A stretch of DNA of 64,000 bases, from assembly GCF_014643375.1 (NCBI RefSeq), contig NZ_BMJJ01000009.1, positions 186,001 to 250,000 on the forward strand, in the 5' to 3' direction. Both the position numbers and the translations under genes were made by a program. Position 1 is the first letter of the stretch. Every line of letters starts with the position of its first letter. The DNA comes from Aureimonas glaciei (GTDB lineage Bacteria; Pseudomonadota; Alphaproteobacteria; Rhizobiales; Rhizobiaceae). The notes below the pieces were generated by a model. It was not told the origin of the DNA, did not search any database, and worked only from the letters and a program-made list of their open reading frames with translations. Positions 8,531 to 18,158 of this stretch are shown here, piece after piece.

Positions 8531-9280
8531 ATGCGCGCTTTTCTTTGTGTTCCGCTTCTCTTCCTGACCTTCGTGGCCGCCGCCGACGACGATCTCGATC
8601 CGATGATCACCGGCGAGCCGCCCTCGGCAGCACCGTCGCCGGAGCTGCCGCCGCAGGCCTCCCCGCCCGCCTCGGCCGTTCCGCCCGCTGAGGCCGCGCC
8701 CGCCGCTCCTGTCGCGCCGCCTGCCCCGGGTGCGTCGTCCGCTGCGGCAGCGCCGTCCGAATCGGCCCGGCCCCTGACGGATCGCGATACGACCAGCAAG
8801 GCCGACCGTCTCGACGCGCTGTTTGCGGAACTGAAGCGTGCGCCCTCCACCGAGGCCGCGGAGCAGACGGTGGACAAGATCCAGGCCGAATGGGCCGAGA
8901 GCGGCAGCGCCACCGTCGACCTCATGCTCCTCTGGGCCAGTCAGGCGATTTCAGGCCAGCGCAATGCGGCCGCCTTCGACTTTCTCGACCAGGCAATTCT
9001 CCTGAAGCCCGATTTCGCCGAAGCCTGGAACCGGCGCGCCACGCTGAACTACGTCGCCGACGACTATGGCAAGTCGCTCGCCGACATCGAGCGGACTCTG
9101 CAGCTCGAGCCCCGACATTTCGGCGCGCTGATGGGCCTTGGCGCCATCCTGGAGGCTACCGACCGCAAGACGCAGGCGATGGAAGCCTATCTCCGCGTGC
9201 TCGAGATCTCGCCGACCCTCAAGGCCGCGCAGGATGCCGTCGGCCGCCTGTCGGAGGAGATGACTGGTCAGCGCATCTGA
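8531..9280 (+). CDS. periplasmic tetratricopeptide-repeat protein
   Basis: A 249-residue protein with a signal peptide at residues 1-18 (MRAFLCVPLLFLTFVAAA) and a long Pro/Ala-rich linker to about residue 80. The C-terminal half has TPR-like helices (AFDFLDQAILLKPDFAEAWN, SLADIERTLQLEPRHFGAL, AMEAYLRVLEISPTLKAAQ). It is probably an exported protein-interaction module; its partner is unknown. It is monocistronic. Confidence 0.85.
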   Translation: MRAFLCVPLLFLTFVAAADDDLDPMITGEPPSAAPSPELPPQASPPASAVPPAEAAPAAPVAPPAPGASSAAAAPSESARPLTDRDTTSKADRLDALFAELKRAPSTEAAEQTVDKIQAEWAESGSATVDLMLLWASQAISGQRNAAAFDFLDQAILLKPDFAEAWNRRATLNYVADDYGKSLADIERTLQLEPRHFGALMGLGAILEATDRKTQAMEAYLRVLEISPTLKAAQDAVGRLSEEMTGQRI

Positions 9281-9453
9281 GCGCAGGCCGTCCCCGCTTT
9301 ATGCGGGCGAAAGCTACCCTTTGCAGAAACCGATAACTGGGAGTGGCAGGTGTGCTGCCCTTACCGGCGCGGCGGCGGCCGGCGGGCAACGCCGGCGCCC
9401 GGCGCGCTGCGGGAGAGAGCGTCGGAGGAGTCACAGGCCTGCGCTTCCCCCGC

Positions 9454-9501
9454 TGGTGACCGGCCCCGCCGATGACCGGCCCCGCTGGTGACCGGCCCTG
9501 C
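9454..9501. repeat. three tandem 16-bp repeats
   Basis: Three adjacent copies of a 16-base unit built around GGTGACCGGCCCCGC (9454-9469, 9470-9485, 9486-9501). Copy two has GA in place of GG near its start and copy three has CCCT for CCCC. It lies in the 296-base gap between the TPR gene and the end of pyk. No function is evident. Confidence 0.8.
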
Positions 9502-9541
9502 GGCCAAAGCGGCGGGGCTCGGTGGTTCTCCAGGCGACCTT

Positions 9542-9563
9542 GCCGGACGGTTTCCCGTCCGGC
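9542..9563 (-). terminator. hairpin after pyk, possible terminator
   Basis: A perfect 9-bp stem (GCCGGACGG/CCGTCCGGC on the plus strand) with a four-base loop, 14 bases past the pyk stop. There is no U-run after it on the minus strand, so it may act as an mRNA 3' stabiliser rather than a true intrinsic terminator. Confidence 0.5.
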
Positions 9564-9576
9564 GCAGGATCGTCGG

Positions 9577-11016
9577 TCAGACGGCCGACAGGCCGTCCGA
9601 GCCGATATGGGCGATGCGCAGCATGTTGGTCGAGCCGGGAATGCGCAGGGGCACGCCGGCGGTGATGATCACCCGCTCGCCGGCGCGGGCATAGCCCTCT
9701 TCGACGGCGATGCGGCAGGCGGTGTCGATCATCGCGTCGAGGTCGTAGGCGTCCTCGGTGACGACGCAGTGCAGCCCCCAGCACAGCGACAGGCGGCGCG
9801 CGGTCGACAAAACAGGCGAGAGCGCCAGGATCGGCGTCATCGGCCGTTCGCGGGCGGTTCTGAGGCCCGTCGTGCCGGTCGCGGTATAGGTGACGATGAC
9901 CGCGACGTTCAGCGTCTCCGCCATCTGGCGGGCCGCCAGCGACACCGCATCGGCACCGGTCGCCTCCGGCTCGGAGCGCTGCGCCAGGATGATGCCGGAA
10001 TAGAGCGGATCCTGCTCGATCTGCTCGGCGATGCGGTTCATCGTCGCCACGGCCTCGACCGGATAGTTGCCCGCCGCCGATTCGGCCGAGAGCATGATGG
10101 CGTCGGCGCCCTCGTAGACGGCGACCGAGACGTCCGAGACTTCGGCGCGCGTCGGCACCGGCGCGGTGATCATCGATTCCAGCATCTGGGTGGCGACGAC
10201 CACCGGCTTGCCGGCCTTGCGGGCGGCACGGGTGATGCGCTTCTGGATCGAGGGCACCATTTCCAGCGGCAACTCGACGCCGAGATCGCCGCGGGCGACC
10301 ATGATCGCATCGGACAGTTCGATGATTTCGTCGAGCCGCTCCACGGCCTGCGGCTTTTCGATCTTCGACATCAGGGCGACGCGGCCGCGCGAGATCTTGC
10401 GGGCCTCGGCAAGATCCTCGGGGCGCTGGATGAAGGACAGCGCGACCCAGTCGACATCGCCGACCGCCAGCACCGCGTCCAGATCCTTGCGATCCTTCTC
10501 GGTCAGCGCGCCGCTCGACAGCAGCGTGTCGGGCAGGCTGACGCCCTTGCGGTTGGAGATCTTGTCGCCGGCGACGACCTGGCAACGGATGTGCTTGCTG
10601 TCGGTCTCGAGCACCAGGAGTTGCAGGCGTCCGTCGTCGATGAGAAGGCGGTGGCCGGCCTGGACGGCTTCGAGGATCTCGGGATGCGGCAGGAAGACGC
10701 GCGTCTCGTCGCCTTCTTCCGGATTGTCGTCGAGCGTGAAGTCCTGGCCGAGCGCCAGTGTCACGGCGCCGTCCTTGAACTTGCCGACGCGCAGTTTCGG
10801 CCCCTGCAGATCGGCGAGGATGCCGATGGGACGGCCGACCGCCAGCTCGACAGAGCGGATGCGGCGCACCAGCTCGCGCATGGTGTCGTGGTCGGTGTGG
10901 CTCATATTGATGCGGAAGACGTCGGCGCCTGCCTCGTGCAGCTTGCGGATCATCGCCTCTTCGGAAGAGGCGGGCCCAAGGGTCGCGAGAATCTTTACCC
11001 GGCGATTGCGTCTCAT
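9577..11016 (-). CDS. pyk: pyruvate kinase
   Basis: Pyruvate kinase, 479 residues, which transfers phosphate from phosphoenolpyruvate to ADP at the end of glycolysis. Key motifs are present: RINMSH at 35-40, ADLQGPKLR at 68-76, SKIEK with the catalytic K218, and VARGDLGVE at 240-248 for metal and substrate binding. The C-terminal allosteric domain begins near residue 340. The start overlaps the stop of the DUF1036 gene by four bases (ATGA). Confidence 0.97.
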   Translation of the reverse strand: MRRNRRVKILATLGPASSEEAMIRKLHEAGADVFRINMSHTDHDTMRELVRRIRSVELAVGRPIGILADLQGPKLRVGKFKDGAVTLALGQDFTLDDNPEEGDETRVFLPHPEILEAVQAGHRLLIDDGRLQLLVLETDSKHIRCQVVAGDKISNRKGVSLPDTLLSSGALTEKDRKDLDAVLAVGDVDWVALSFIQRPEDLAEARKISRGRVALMSKIEKPQAVERLDEIIELSDAIMVARGDLGVELPLEMVPSIQKRITRAARKAGKPVVVATQMLESMITAPVPTRAEVSDVSVAVYEGADAIMLSAESAAGNYPVEAVATMNRIAEQIEQDPLYSGIILAQRSEPEATGADAVSLAARQMAETLNVAVIVTYTATGTTGLRTARERPMTPILALSPVLSTARRLSLCWGLHCVVTEDAYDLDAMIDTACRIAVEEGYARAGERVIITAGVPLRIPGSTNMLRIAHIGSDGLSAV

Positions 11017-11483
11017 GGCGTTGCTGTGCCCCCGCGTGGCGCTTCGGTCAGCTGGACCATCCAGCTCCCCTGCTCGCCCGTGTCATACTCTCGGAAGCCC
11101 ATCTTTTGATAGCCGCGCGCGAAACAATCCTTCACGTCGGTGATCTTGAACTCGTTTTCGGCGATGCACAGGTTCACCGTGCCGGCCCAGCGACCCTTGC
11201 CCTCGGCATCCTCGGCGTAGAGGTAATAATAGCGCGAGGACAGGGTGCCCTCGATGATCACCTTGCAGGAGGCCGCCGGGATCCGCCACCAGCCTTCGGT
11301 CGTCCAGCCCGCCTCGGCGCGGTAGCCGATCGCCACGCCCACCAGTTCCTGCGTGCCGTTGCAGACGCGGAAATCGGCTTTGGCCTCGCTGGCCGCCAGC
11401 GGCGACAGCAGCGCCAGGGCCGCCAGGGCCGGCGCCGCGAGCCGCGTCGATGGGCGCACGAGTTTCAGAAGTCGGCTGAACAT
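11013..11483 (-). CDS. DUF1036 family exported protein
   Basis: A 156-residue protein with a signal peptide (basic start, then hydrophobic residues 16-33 ending ASEAKA) and a DUF1036 domain with four cysteines (C41, C73, C106, C120) that could form two disulfides. The wording YYYLYAEDAEGKGRW and CIAENEFKI is typical of this family of unknown function. Start ATG 11483 has AAGGA seven bases upstream; an in-frame ATG at 11498 is the alternative. The DUF1036-pyk pairing is common in Rhizobiales. Confidence 0.9.
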   Translation of the reverse strand: MFSRLLKLVRPSTRLAAPALAALALLSPLAASEAKADFRVCNGTQELVGVAIGYRAEAGWTTEGWWRIPAASCKVIIEGTLSSRYYYLYAEDAEGKGRWAGTVNLCIAENEFKITDVKDCFARGYQKMGFREYDTGEQGSWMVQLTEAPRGGTATP

Positions 11484-11608
11484 GAACGATCCTTGCATGG
11501 CGAAAAGCTGAGCGGGCGAAGGGTTTCCCATCGGCGGATTCTCAGCATGACACCCGGCCCTGTCAACGATGTGACCCCAGGCATCATCAACTTGGCGGAT
11601 AAGGCCGG

Positions 11609-12667
11609 TTATCCGACCCAGCCGAGCAGCTCGCGCCGGACCATGGCCTCGATCACGTCCATGCCCTCCTCGCTGTCGTTGAGACAGGGAATGTGGCTGA
11701 ACTTCTCGCCGCCGTTGTGCAGAAAAATCTCGCCCGCCTCCACCGCGATCTCCTCCAGCGTCTCCAGGCAGTCGGAAACGAAGCCGGGATTGAGGATGGC
11801 GATGCGCTTGATGCCTTCCTTGGCCAGCGCCTCGACCGTCTTGTCGGTGTAGGGCTGCAGCCACTCCTCCGGGCCGAAGCGCGACTGGAAGGTCGTCATC
11901 AGCCGGCCCTTGGCCCAGCCCAGCCGCTCTTCGAGCAGGCGCGAGGTCTTCTGGCAGTGGCAGTGATAGGGGTCGCCCTTGCGGAAATAGCTCTGCGGGA
12001 TGCCGTGATAGGTGGTGATCACGCGCTCGGGCTCGAAGTCGAGGCTGGCCAGGTGCTTTTCGATCGAGCGGGCGAGGGCGTCGATGTAGACGGGATCGTC
12101 GTGATAGGCCGGGACCGTGCGCACCGCCGGCATCCAGCGCTTGGTCATCATGTGCTCGAAGAACTTGTCGTTCACCGTGGCGGTCGTCGAGGCCGAATAC
12201 TGCGGATACAGCGGGAAGACGAGAATGCGCTCGCAGCCCTCGGCCATCAGCGCATCGGTGCGCTCGGCGATCGAGGGCTGGCCGTAGCGCATCGCCCAGT
12301 CGACGACGACGGTGGTGTTGCCGGCCATGCGCACGGCCAGTTTCTCGCCCTGCGCGCGCGTGAAAGTGCGCAGGGGCGACTCGTTGCGCTCCTCGTTCCA
12401 GATCGAGGCATAGGCCTTGCCCGACTTGGTCGGCCTCGTGTTGAGGACGATGCCATAGAGGATCGGATACCAGAGCAGGCGCGGCCACTCTATGACCCGC
12501 TTGTCGGAGAGGAACTCCTTCAGGTAGCGCCGCATCGGCGCATAGGTCGTCCCGTCCGGCGTGCCGAGATTGACGAGGAGCACCCCGACCTTCTTCGGCA
12601 GGACCACGGGGTGGCCCAGGGGAAGCGGGCCGATGGAGCGTCCCGAGGCGGGCGTGAGAGCGTTCAT
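11609..12667 (-). CDS. hemH: ferrochelatase
   Basis: Ferrochelatase, 352 residues, which inserts Fe2+ into protoporphyrin IX in the last step of heme synthesis. It has the N-terminal LLVNLGTPDG, the region FPLYPQYSASTTATV, the catalytic His221 in TTYHGIPQSY, and the acidic stretch GFVSDCLETLEEI. The motif YHCHCQKT (235-242) supplies cysteines, but C-terminal [2Fe-2S] ligands of the animal type are not seen. It is monocistronic; a large out-of-frame open frame covers the same stretch and is not real. Confidence 0.97.
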   Translation of the reverse strand: MNALTPASGRSIGPLPLGHPVVLPKKVGVLLVNLGTPDGTTYAPMRRYLKEFLSDKRVIEWPRLLWYPILYGIVLNTRPTKSGKAYASIWNEERNESPLRTFTRAQGEKLAVRMAGNTTVVVDWAMRYGQPSIAERTDALMAEGCERILVFPLYPQYSASTTATVNDKFFEHMMTKRWMPAVRTVPAYHDDPVYIDALARSIEKHLASLDFEPERVITTYHGIPQSYFRKGDPYHCHCQKTSRLLEERLGWAKGRLMTTFQSRFGPEEWLQPYTDKTVEALAKEGIKRIAILNPGFVSDCLETLEEIAVEAGEIFLHNGGEKFSHIPCLNDSEEGMDVIEAMVRRELLGWVG

Positions 12668-12843
12668 TCGCGTGATATCCTGGTCGTGCCGTGCCGAGGC
12701 GGCCGCGTCGGCGGTAGAGAATCGGCGCCACCCTAACGGTGCCCGGTCGCAAACGGTACGCGACCGAACCTCGCACGTTGCGGACGCGTCAAACGTTCGC
12801 GGCCCGCTCGAGCGGACCGGCGAGCCGTTCGGTCTGCTCGGCG

Positions 12844-13224
12844 TCAGACCCGACGCGTGAACTCGAAGCGGCTGCCATTCGACGAGGCACAGGCGAGCCG
12901 ATTAGGCTCCACCTGATTGCAGTTCGCCGCCACCCGCGTGCCCCGCAGTTTCGACGTATAGTCGATGGTCACCTGCCCCGGTCCGATCGACTGGTAGCTG
13001 CCCGAGGCCAGGAGAGCCCCGGTCCCCGCCTCGGTCGAGGTGAAATTGCCGCCGGAGAAATTGGCATTGTAGGCCACCGGTCCGCCGACCGAGGCCCAGC
13101 TGCCTTCGACGCCTTGCGGCTGGGCCGGCGCGGGAGCGAGGCTGGCGCTGCGGTTTGCCTGCGACTGGCAGGCGCCGAGCACGAGGATAGCGGAGAGCAA
13201 GGCAAGGGAGGAAAGGCGACGCAT
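12844..13224 (-). CDS. Omp10-like outer-membrane lipoprotein
   Basis: A 126-residue lipoprotein with a lipobox LGAC at Cys19, a short linker, then a domain beginning GVEGSWASV and ending SSNGSRFEFTRRV. This matches the pattern of Brucella Omp10, a small surface lipoprotein related to the AprI/Inh inhibitor-like fold. Start ATG 13224 is preferred because GGAG lies seven bases upstream; the GTG at 13239 is a poorer option. Confidence 0.8.
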   Translation of the reverse strand: MRRLSSLALLSAILVLGACQSQANRSASLAPAPAQPQGVEGSWASVGGPVAYNANFSGGNFTSTEAGTGALLASGSYQSIGPGQVTIDYTSKLRGTRVAANCNQVEPNRLACASSNGSRFEFTRRV

Positions 13225-13417
13225 CGGGAAACTCCGCACGGGACAATGAAAGGGATCTGCCGAAGCGGGGCGGCTTTTTCAGGTCGCCATCCCCGCTCCC
13301 GTTGTCTGGTTCTGCATGACCTGGAAAGCCGGAGCATGGCTTGCGTGGTCATGCGCTAAACGATCGCCGGCCGTCGTCGCCGTCCACCCGGCCGAGACGA
13401 CTCGCCCGGCGGCGCGG

Positions 13418-13876
13418 TCAGGCGGCGGGCTCCTGGTGCGTCGCCGGAATCACGGAATGGATCGAGCCGATCGTCTCGATCGATCGGATCTTCAGGTCGC
13501 TGTTGAAGACGAACCAGTACATGGTCGTCCCGGTCACCAGCGATCCGTTGCGCTCGTCCCGCCGGGTCCAGTTGCAGAGGCAGGCCGCCTGCTCGTCCTC
13601 GACGACGACGCCGCGCTCTTCGTAGGAAATATAGTTGGCGCGCTTCAGCATCTCGCCGAGGAAGGCCTTGGCCTCTTCCTCGCCGGTCAGCTTGAACTCG
13701 CCCTCCATGCGGCTGAACCAAGGAGCGTCGATGATTCCGGCATTGCTGCGGTTGGAGAATACCGCGCTCGGCGCCAGAAGGCGCGCAATAGAGCCCACCG
13801 TGCCGGACATCACGGCATCCATGACGTCCCTCACCATTTCGCGCTTGGCATCTGCCTCGTCATGGATGTCCATCAT
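13418..13876 (-). CDS. SnoaL/NTF2-like fold protein
   Basis: A roughly 152-residue cytoplasmic protein with the cone-shaped SnoaL/NTF2 fold pattern: an N-terminal helix (REMVRDVMDAVMSG), middle strands (LVTGTTMYWFVFNSDLKI) and no export signal. Members may be small enzymes or binding proteins; the ligand is unknown. The start at 13876 has GGAGG eight bases before it; the frame is open to an ATG at 13912. Confidence 0.7.
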   Translation of the reverse strand: MMDIHDEADAKREMVRDVMDAVMSGTVGSIARLLAPSAVFSNRSNAGIIDAPWFSRMEGEFKLTGEEEAKAFLGEMLKRANYISYEERGVVVEDEQAACLCNWTRRDERNGSLVTGTTMYWFVFNSDLKIRSIETIGSIHSVIPATHQEPAA

Positions 13877-13991
13877 CCATGGTCCCTCCGGGCCAAAATC
13901 CAGCCGTGCCAACTATAATAAGGCATTGGCCGGGCTTGACCAGTCACGGCCGCTCGCAAGTTGCTGGTTACGAACATTTTTATTCTGGAAA

Positions 13992-15437
13992 TCATCGCAC
14001 CAGAATGTTCTTGAACTGCCAGGGATCGCTTTCATCGAGATGCTCGGGAAACAGTCCGGGACGGTCCGTCAGCGGCGTCCAGTCGGTATAGTAGCCCTTG
14101 ACCGGGCCGAGATAGGGCCGCTGGATTTCGAGGCAGCGGCGATAGTCCATCTCGTCGGCCTCGACGATGCCAGCCTCCGGGTTTTCCAGCGCCCAGACCA
14201 TGCCGGCCAGAACCGCCGAGGTGACCTGCATTCCGGTGGCGTTCTGGTAAGGCGCGAGCTTGCGCGCCTCCGCCAGGGACAGCTGCGAGCCATACCAATA
14301 GGCGTTCTTGGCGTGGCCGAAGAGGAGGACGCCCAGTTCGTCGATGCCGTCGACCAGCTCGGCCTCGGAGAGGATGTGCTGCTCCGGCTGGATCCGCCCG
14401 GCCGCGCCGAACAGTTCGTGCAGCGACAGCACCGCGTCGTTGCAGGGGTGGTATGCATAGTGGCATGTCGGGCGATAGGTGACGTCGTCGTGCTTGTCGC
14501 GGACGGTGAAATAGTCCGAGATCGAGATCGCCTCGTTGTGGGTGACGAGGAAGCCGTATTGCGGCCCGGGCGTCGGGCACCAGCTGCGCACGCGCGTGTT
14601 GCCGCCGGGCTGCTCGAGGAAGATGCCGGCGCCAGGTCCCTTCTTGTGGGTCTTGGCGTTCTTCGGCATCCACTTTTCGTGCGTGCCCCAGCCGAGCTCG
14701 GCCGGCTGCATGCCTTCCGAGATCAGGCCCTCGACCGACCAGGTATTCCAGAACATGTTGATCGGCTTCGGCCGCTTGGCGCGCTGGGTGTCGCGCTCGG
14801 CGATGTGGATGCCCTTGACGCCGACCTTCTTCATCAGCTTCGCCCAGCCCTCGCGGTCGCCATAGGCCGGCTCCTCGAACTCGGTGCCGATCTCGGTGGC
14901 CAGATCCACGAGCGCCTGCTTGACGAACCAGGACACCATGCCGGGATTGGCGCCGCAGCAGGAGACGGCGGTGGTGCCGCCGGGATGCTTGCGCTGCTCC
15001 TTCTTCAACGTCTCGCGCAGCGCGTAATTGGTCCGCTCGGCATTGGAGATGGTGTCGTCGAAATAGAAGCCGAGCCAGGGCTCGATGACCGTGTCGATGT
15101 AGAGCACGCCGAGCTCTCGGCAGAGCCGCATCAGGTCGAGCGATCCGGTGTCGATCGACAGGTTGACGCAGAATCCCTGGCCCTCTCCCGCGGTCAGAAG
15201 CGGCGTCAGGATCTCCTCGTAGTTCTTGCGCGTCAGCTTTTGGTGCAGGAAGGCGATGCCGCGGTCGTCGAGCAGCTTGCGATCGTCGTCGCGCGGATCG
15301 ATGACGGTGAAGCGCGACGGATCGTGGTGAAAATGCCGCTCGATCAGCGGCAGGGTTCCGCGGCCGATCGACCCGAAGCCGATCATGACGATCGGACCGG
15401 TGATGCTACCGTGGATCGGATGTTTATCGGTCGCCAT
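13992..15437 (-). CDS. hss: homospermidine synthase
   Basis: Homospermidine synthase, about 481 residues, which makes the polyamine sym-homospermidine from putrescine in an NAD-dependent reaction and is typical of Rhizobiales. The NAD-binding loop VMIGFGSIGRG is near residue 20, and SCCGANPGMVSWF and FWNTWSVEGL are characteristic. I place the start at ATG 15437 (AAGGG ten bases upstream); ATG 15446 is in frame but its purine run is too close. A 10-bp inverted repeat lies upstream at 15489-15549. Confidence 0.95.
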   Translation of the reverse strand: MATDKHPIHGSITGPIVMIGFGSIGRGTLPLIERHFHHDPSRFTVIDPRDDDRKLLDDRGIAFLHQKLTRKNYEEILTPLLTAGEGQGFCVNLSIDTGSLDLMRLCRELGVLYIDTVIEPWLGFYFDDTISNAERTNYALRETLKKEQRKHPGGTTAVSCCGANPGMVSWFVKQALVDLATEIGTEFEEPAYGDREGWAKLMKKVGVKGIHIAERDTQRAKRPKPINMFWNTWSVEGLISEGMQPAELGWGTHEKWMPKNAKTHKKGPGAGIFLEQPGGNTRVRSWCPTPGPQYGFLVTHNEAISISDYFTVRDKHDDVTYRPTCHYAYHPCNDAVLSLHELFGAAGRIQPEQHILSEAELVDGIDELGVLLFGHAKNAYWYGSQLSLAEARKLAPYQNATGMQVTSAVLAGMVWALENPEAGIVEADEMDYRRCLEIQRPYLGPVKGYYTDWTPLTDRPGLFPEHLDESDPWQFKNILVR

Positions 15438-15488
15438 GGCGGCCATTCCCTTCGAAAAGCGGCGCGGCCGTCAAGGTCGCACCGTATC

Positions 15489-15549
15489 TGGTTGCCAGCG
15501 GCTAGAGCATATCGCCATCAAATGAAAGACTCGCTGCATCTGGCAACCA
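15489..15549. repeat. 10-bp inverted repeat upstream of hss
   Basis: TGGTTGCCAG at 15489-15498 and its exact complement CTGGCAACCA at 15540-15549, with centres 51 bp apart (about five helical turns). A TATAT box overlaps the distal arm. It may be a paired operator or a leader hairpin for hss. A 22-codon open frame (15471-15539, minus) lies inside but has no ribosome binding site. Confidence 0.55.
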
Positions 15550-15681
15550 TATAAGCCCGGCGGTCACTTTTGCTATCGCCGGCTTTGCTCTGCGGAAATT
15601 TTCGACAGGCTGCCGACATCGCGAGCAGCCGCCGTTCCACTATCGCAAGGCGCGAACTTGCGAGAAAGTCAGTGAGATTTA

Positions 15682-17553
15682 TCAGGCGGCCCCGATCGTC
15701 CTGCCCTCCGCGTCCATGCCCTCCAGCTCGTCGATGAAGCCGGAAATGACCGCCAGGCCCTTCGACCAGAAGGAGGGATCGGAGGCGTCGAGACCGAAAG
15801 GCGCGAGCAGCTCGGAGTGATGCTTCGTGCCGCCGGCCCTCAGCATGGCGAAGTACTTCTCCTGAAAGCCTTCCTCGGAGTTCTGGTAGACCGCGTAGAG
15901 CGAGTTCACCAGGCAATCGCCGAAGGCGTAGGCATAGACGTAGAACGGCGAGTGGATGAAGTGCGGGACATAGGTCCAGTAGGTCTCGTAGCCGGCATCG
16001 AGATTGATCGAGGGCCCGAGACTCTCCTTCTGCACGGAGACCCAGATCTCGCCGATCCGCTCTGACGTCAGCTCGCCCCGGCGCCGCTCCTGGTGCAGTT
16101 CGCGCTCGAAACGGTAGAAGGCGATCTGGCGAACGACGGTGTTGATCATGTCCTCGACCTTCGAGGCGAGAAGCGTCTTGCGCTCCAGCGGCGTGCGCGC
16201 GGCGTCGAGCAGCGAGCGGAAGGTCAGCATCTCGCCGAAGACCGAGGCGGTCTCGGCGAGGGTCAGCGGCGTCGGCGCCATCAGCGCGCCCTGGGGGCCG
16301 GCCAGGACCTGGTGCACACCATGGCCGAGTTCGTGGGCCAACGTCATCACGTCGCGCGGCTTGCCCATGTAGTTGAGGAGCACGTACGGGTGCGCCGACG
16401 GCACGGTCGGATGGGCAAAGGCACCGGGCGACTTGCCGGGCCGGGTCGCGGCATCGATCCAGTTCCGATCGAAGAATTTCGCAGCGATGGCGGCCATGTC
16501 AGGCGAGAAACCGGCATAGGCCGACAGCACCGTTTCGCGCGCGTCGCTCCAGGCGATGTCGCGGCGCGCGCCGTCCGGCAGCGGGGCGTTGCGGTCCCAG
16601 AATTCGAGCCGGTCGAGGCCGAGCCAGCGCGCCTTCAGCGCGTAGTAGCGGTGCGAGATGGCGGGGTAGCTGGCGACGACGGCGCTTTCCAGCGCATCCA
16701 CCACGGCCGGCTCCACCCGGTTGGCCAGATGCCGGCTCTCGGCGACATCCTTGAAGCCGCGCCAACGGTCGGAAATCTCCTTGTCCTTGGCCAGCGTGTT
16801 GGTGATCAGCGTGAAGATCCTCAGATTCTCGCCGAACACCTTCGCCAGGGCCATCGCAGCCGCCTTGCGGCGCTCGCGGTTCTCGTCCTGCAGGAGGTTC
16901 AGCGTCTCCTCCAGCGCCAGATCGTCGCCATCGACATCGAAGCGCAGCGCCGTCATCGTCTCGTCGAACAGCCGGTTCCAGGCGCCATGGCCGGTCACCG
17001 ACTTGTCGTGGAAGAGCTCCTCGACCCGGTCCTCCAGCTGGTAGGGCTTGTCCTTGCGCAGGTCGACGATCCACGGGCGGTAGTGCGCCAGCGCCGGATG
17101 GGCGGCCATCGCCGCATCGAGGGCCGCGTCCGGCACCCGGTTCATCTCCAGCGGAAAGAACAAGAGTTTGGAGGAGATGTCGGTGATCTCGGACTGGATG
17201 TCACCGTAGAACTTGGCCCTTGCCGGATCGGACGTGTCGCCGGAATAGACGAGGCCGGCATAGGAGATCAGCCGGCCGAGGATCTCCTCCAGCGCTTCGA
17301 GTTCGTGCAGCGCCATGGCGATACCGCCGCCGCCGGGGCGGTCGGCCTCCTCGGCGAGGATCCCCCGCCAGCGCGCCTGGAAGGCCGTCGCCATGGTCGC
17401 GCCGCGCGCCAGGTCCGCCGCGATCTCCGGCGCATCCATGCCGGCATAGAGGTCGTCGAGGTTCCATTCTGGCAGGACGCCCGCGCCGGTCGAGGCGGTC
17501 GAGGCCCCCATCGTCGGGGCGGCATGAAGGGGTCTGGCGAAGATCTCGGTCAT
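15682..17553 (-). CDS. pepF: M3 family oligoendopeptidase F
   Basis: A 623-residue zinc oligopeptidase of family M3. The zinc site HELGH is at residues 407-411, followed by GVHQVL, with the downstream glutamate region FGEMLTF. It degrades short peptides in the cytoplasm. Start ATG 17553 (MTEIFARPLH) has AGGA nine bases upstream; the frame is open 13 codons further. It is monocistronic. Confidence 0.93.
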   Translation of the reverse strand: MTEIFARPLHAAPTMGASTASTGAGVLPEWNLDDLYAGMDAPEIAADLARGATMATAFQARWRGILAEEADRPGGGGIAMALHELEALEEILGRLISYAGLVYSGDTSDPARAKFYGDIQSEITDISSKLLFFPLEMNRVPDAALDAAMAAHPALAHYRPWIVDLRKDKPYQLEDRVEELFHDKSVTGHGAWNRLFDETMTALRFDVDGDDLALEETLNLLQDENRERRKAAAMALAKVFGENLRIFTLITNTLAKDKEISDRWRGFKDVAESRHLANRVEPAVVDALESAVVASYPAISHRYYALKARWLGLDRLEFWDRNAPLPDGARRDIAWSDARETVLSAYAGFSPDMAAIAAKFFDRNWIDAATRPGKSPGAFAHPTVPSAHPYVLLNYMGKPRDVMTLAHELGHGVHQVLAGPQGALMAPTPLTLAETASVFGEMLTFRSLLDAARTPLERKTLLASKVEDMINTVVRQIAFYRFERELHQERRRGELTSERIGEIWVSVQKESLGPSINLDAGYETYWTYVPHFIHSPFYVYAYAFGDCLVNSLYAVYQNSEEGFQEKYFAMLRAGGTKHHSELLAPFGLDASDPSFWSKGLAVISGFIDELEGMDAEGRTIGAA

Positions 17554-18158
17554 CGGACATGTCCTGTGGGGATCGGCGGAGGGCGACATCACGGGACAGG
17601 CTGGCGCCCGTCCGATGCTGCATCTAGGTGTCCGGCCGGCCCCTGTCGACCCGGCCGATCAACGCGCCGCCCTGCCCGTGCAGAGGACAGGCCGGCCATG
17701 CCCCGGTCGATCGTCTCCGGACCGACCATCCCTGCTTTCGCGCTCCCTCGCGCCGCGACCCTGCCCGGCGCCGCCGCTTAGGGACCCGCGACCGGTCCGA
17801 ATCTGTCCGCGCGCGCCGGCGACTTGTCGCGTGACCGGCGGTACAGTTCCCCGCCCGGAACAGCTCGCAGCGCCCGCGATAAGCATATCGGTAGGCGAGC
17901 CCGGCAGAATATGGCAGTGTCGAGGCAGGTTCGCCCGACGCAGGACAGGAGAGATCCGAACCTTATGCCAGGCCGACGATACTTTGCCCGACGTCATATC
18001 TGGTTAACCCTTTTCTTTTGAATTTCGTGTCAGATGGGTTAAGCGTCATCTTAGCGCCGCAGTCTCGGCGGAGGAAAAGACCGCTGATTATCCTGCGGGA
18101 CGGGCGTCGCCCCGGGGGATACCCGATCGATGTGGACTTACGAGGGGACGAGTTTCGG
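17554..18158. other. intergenic region between divergent genes
   Basis: About 600 bases between the starts of pepF (minus) and the DUF882 gene (plus). It holds GTTAACCC at 18003 and GGGTTAAG at 18037, a facing pair of TTAA boxes before the DUF882 gene. Open frames here are Arg/Pro-rich and have no ribosome binding sites, so I call no gene. Confidence 0.5.

Noticed and set aside
15471-15539. A 22-codon upstream frame before hss, considered as a polyamine-sensing leader peptide
   Set aside because: No ribosome binding site and no match that I recall to known polyamine leaders; kept only as part of the inverted-repeat finding.
17659-17997. A 112-codon minus-strand frame in the pepF/DUF882 gap
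   Set aside because: No ribosome binding site, Arg/Gly-rich composition and no recognisable family.
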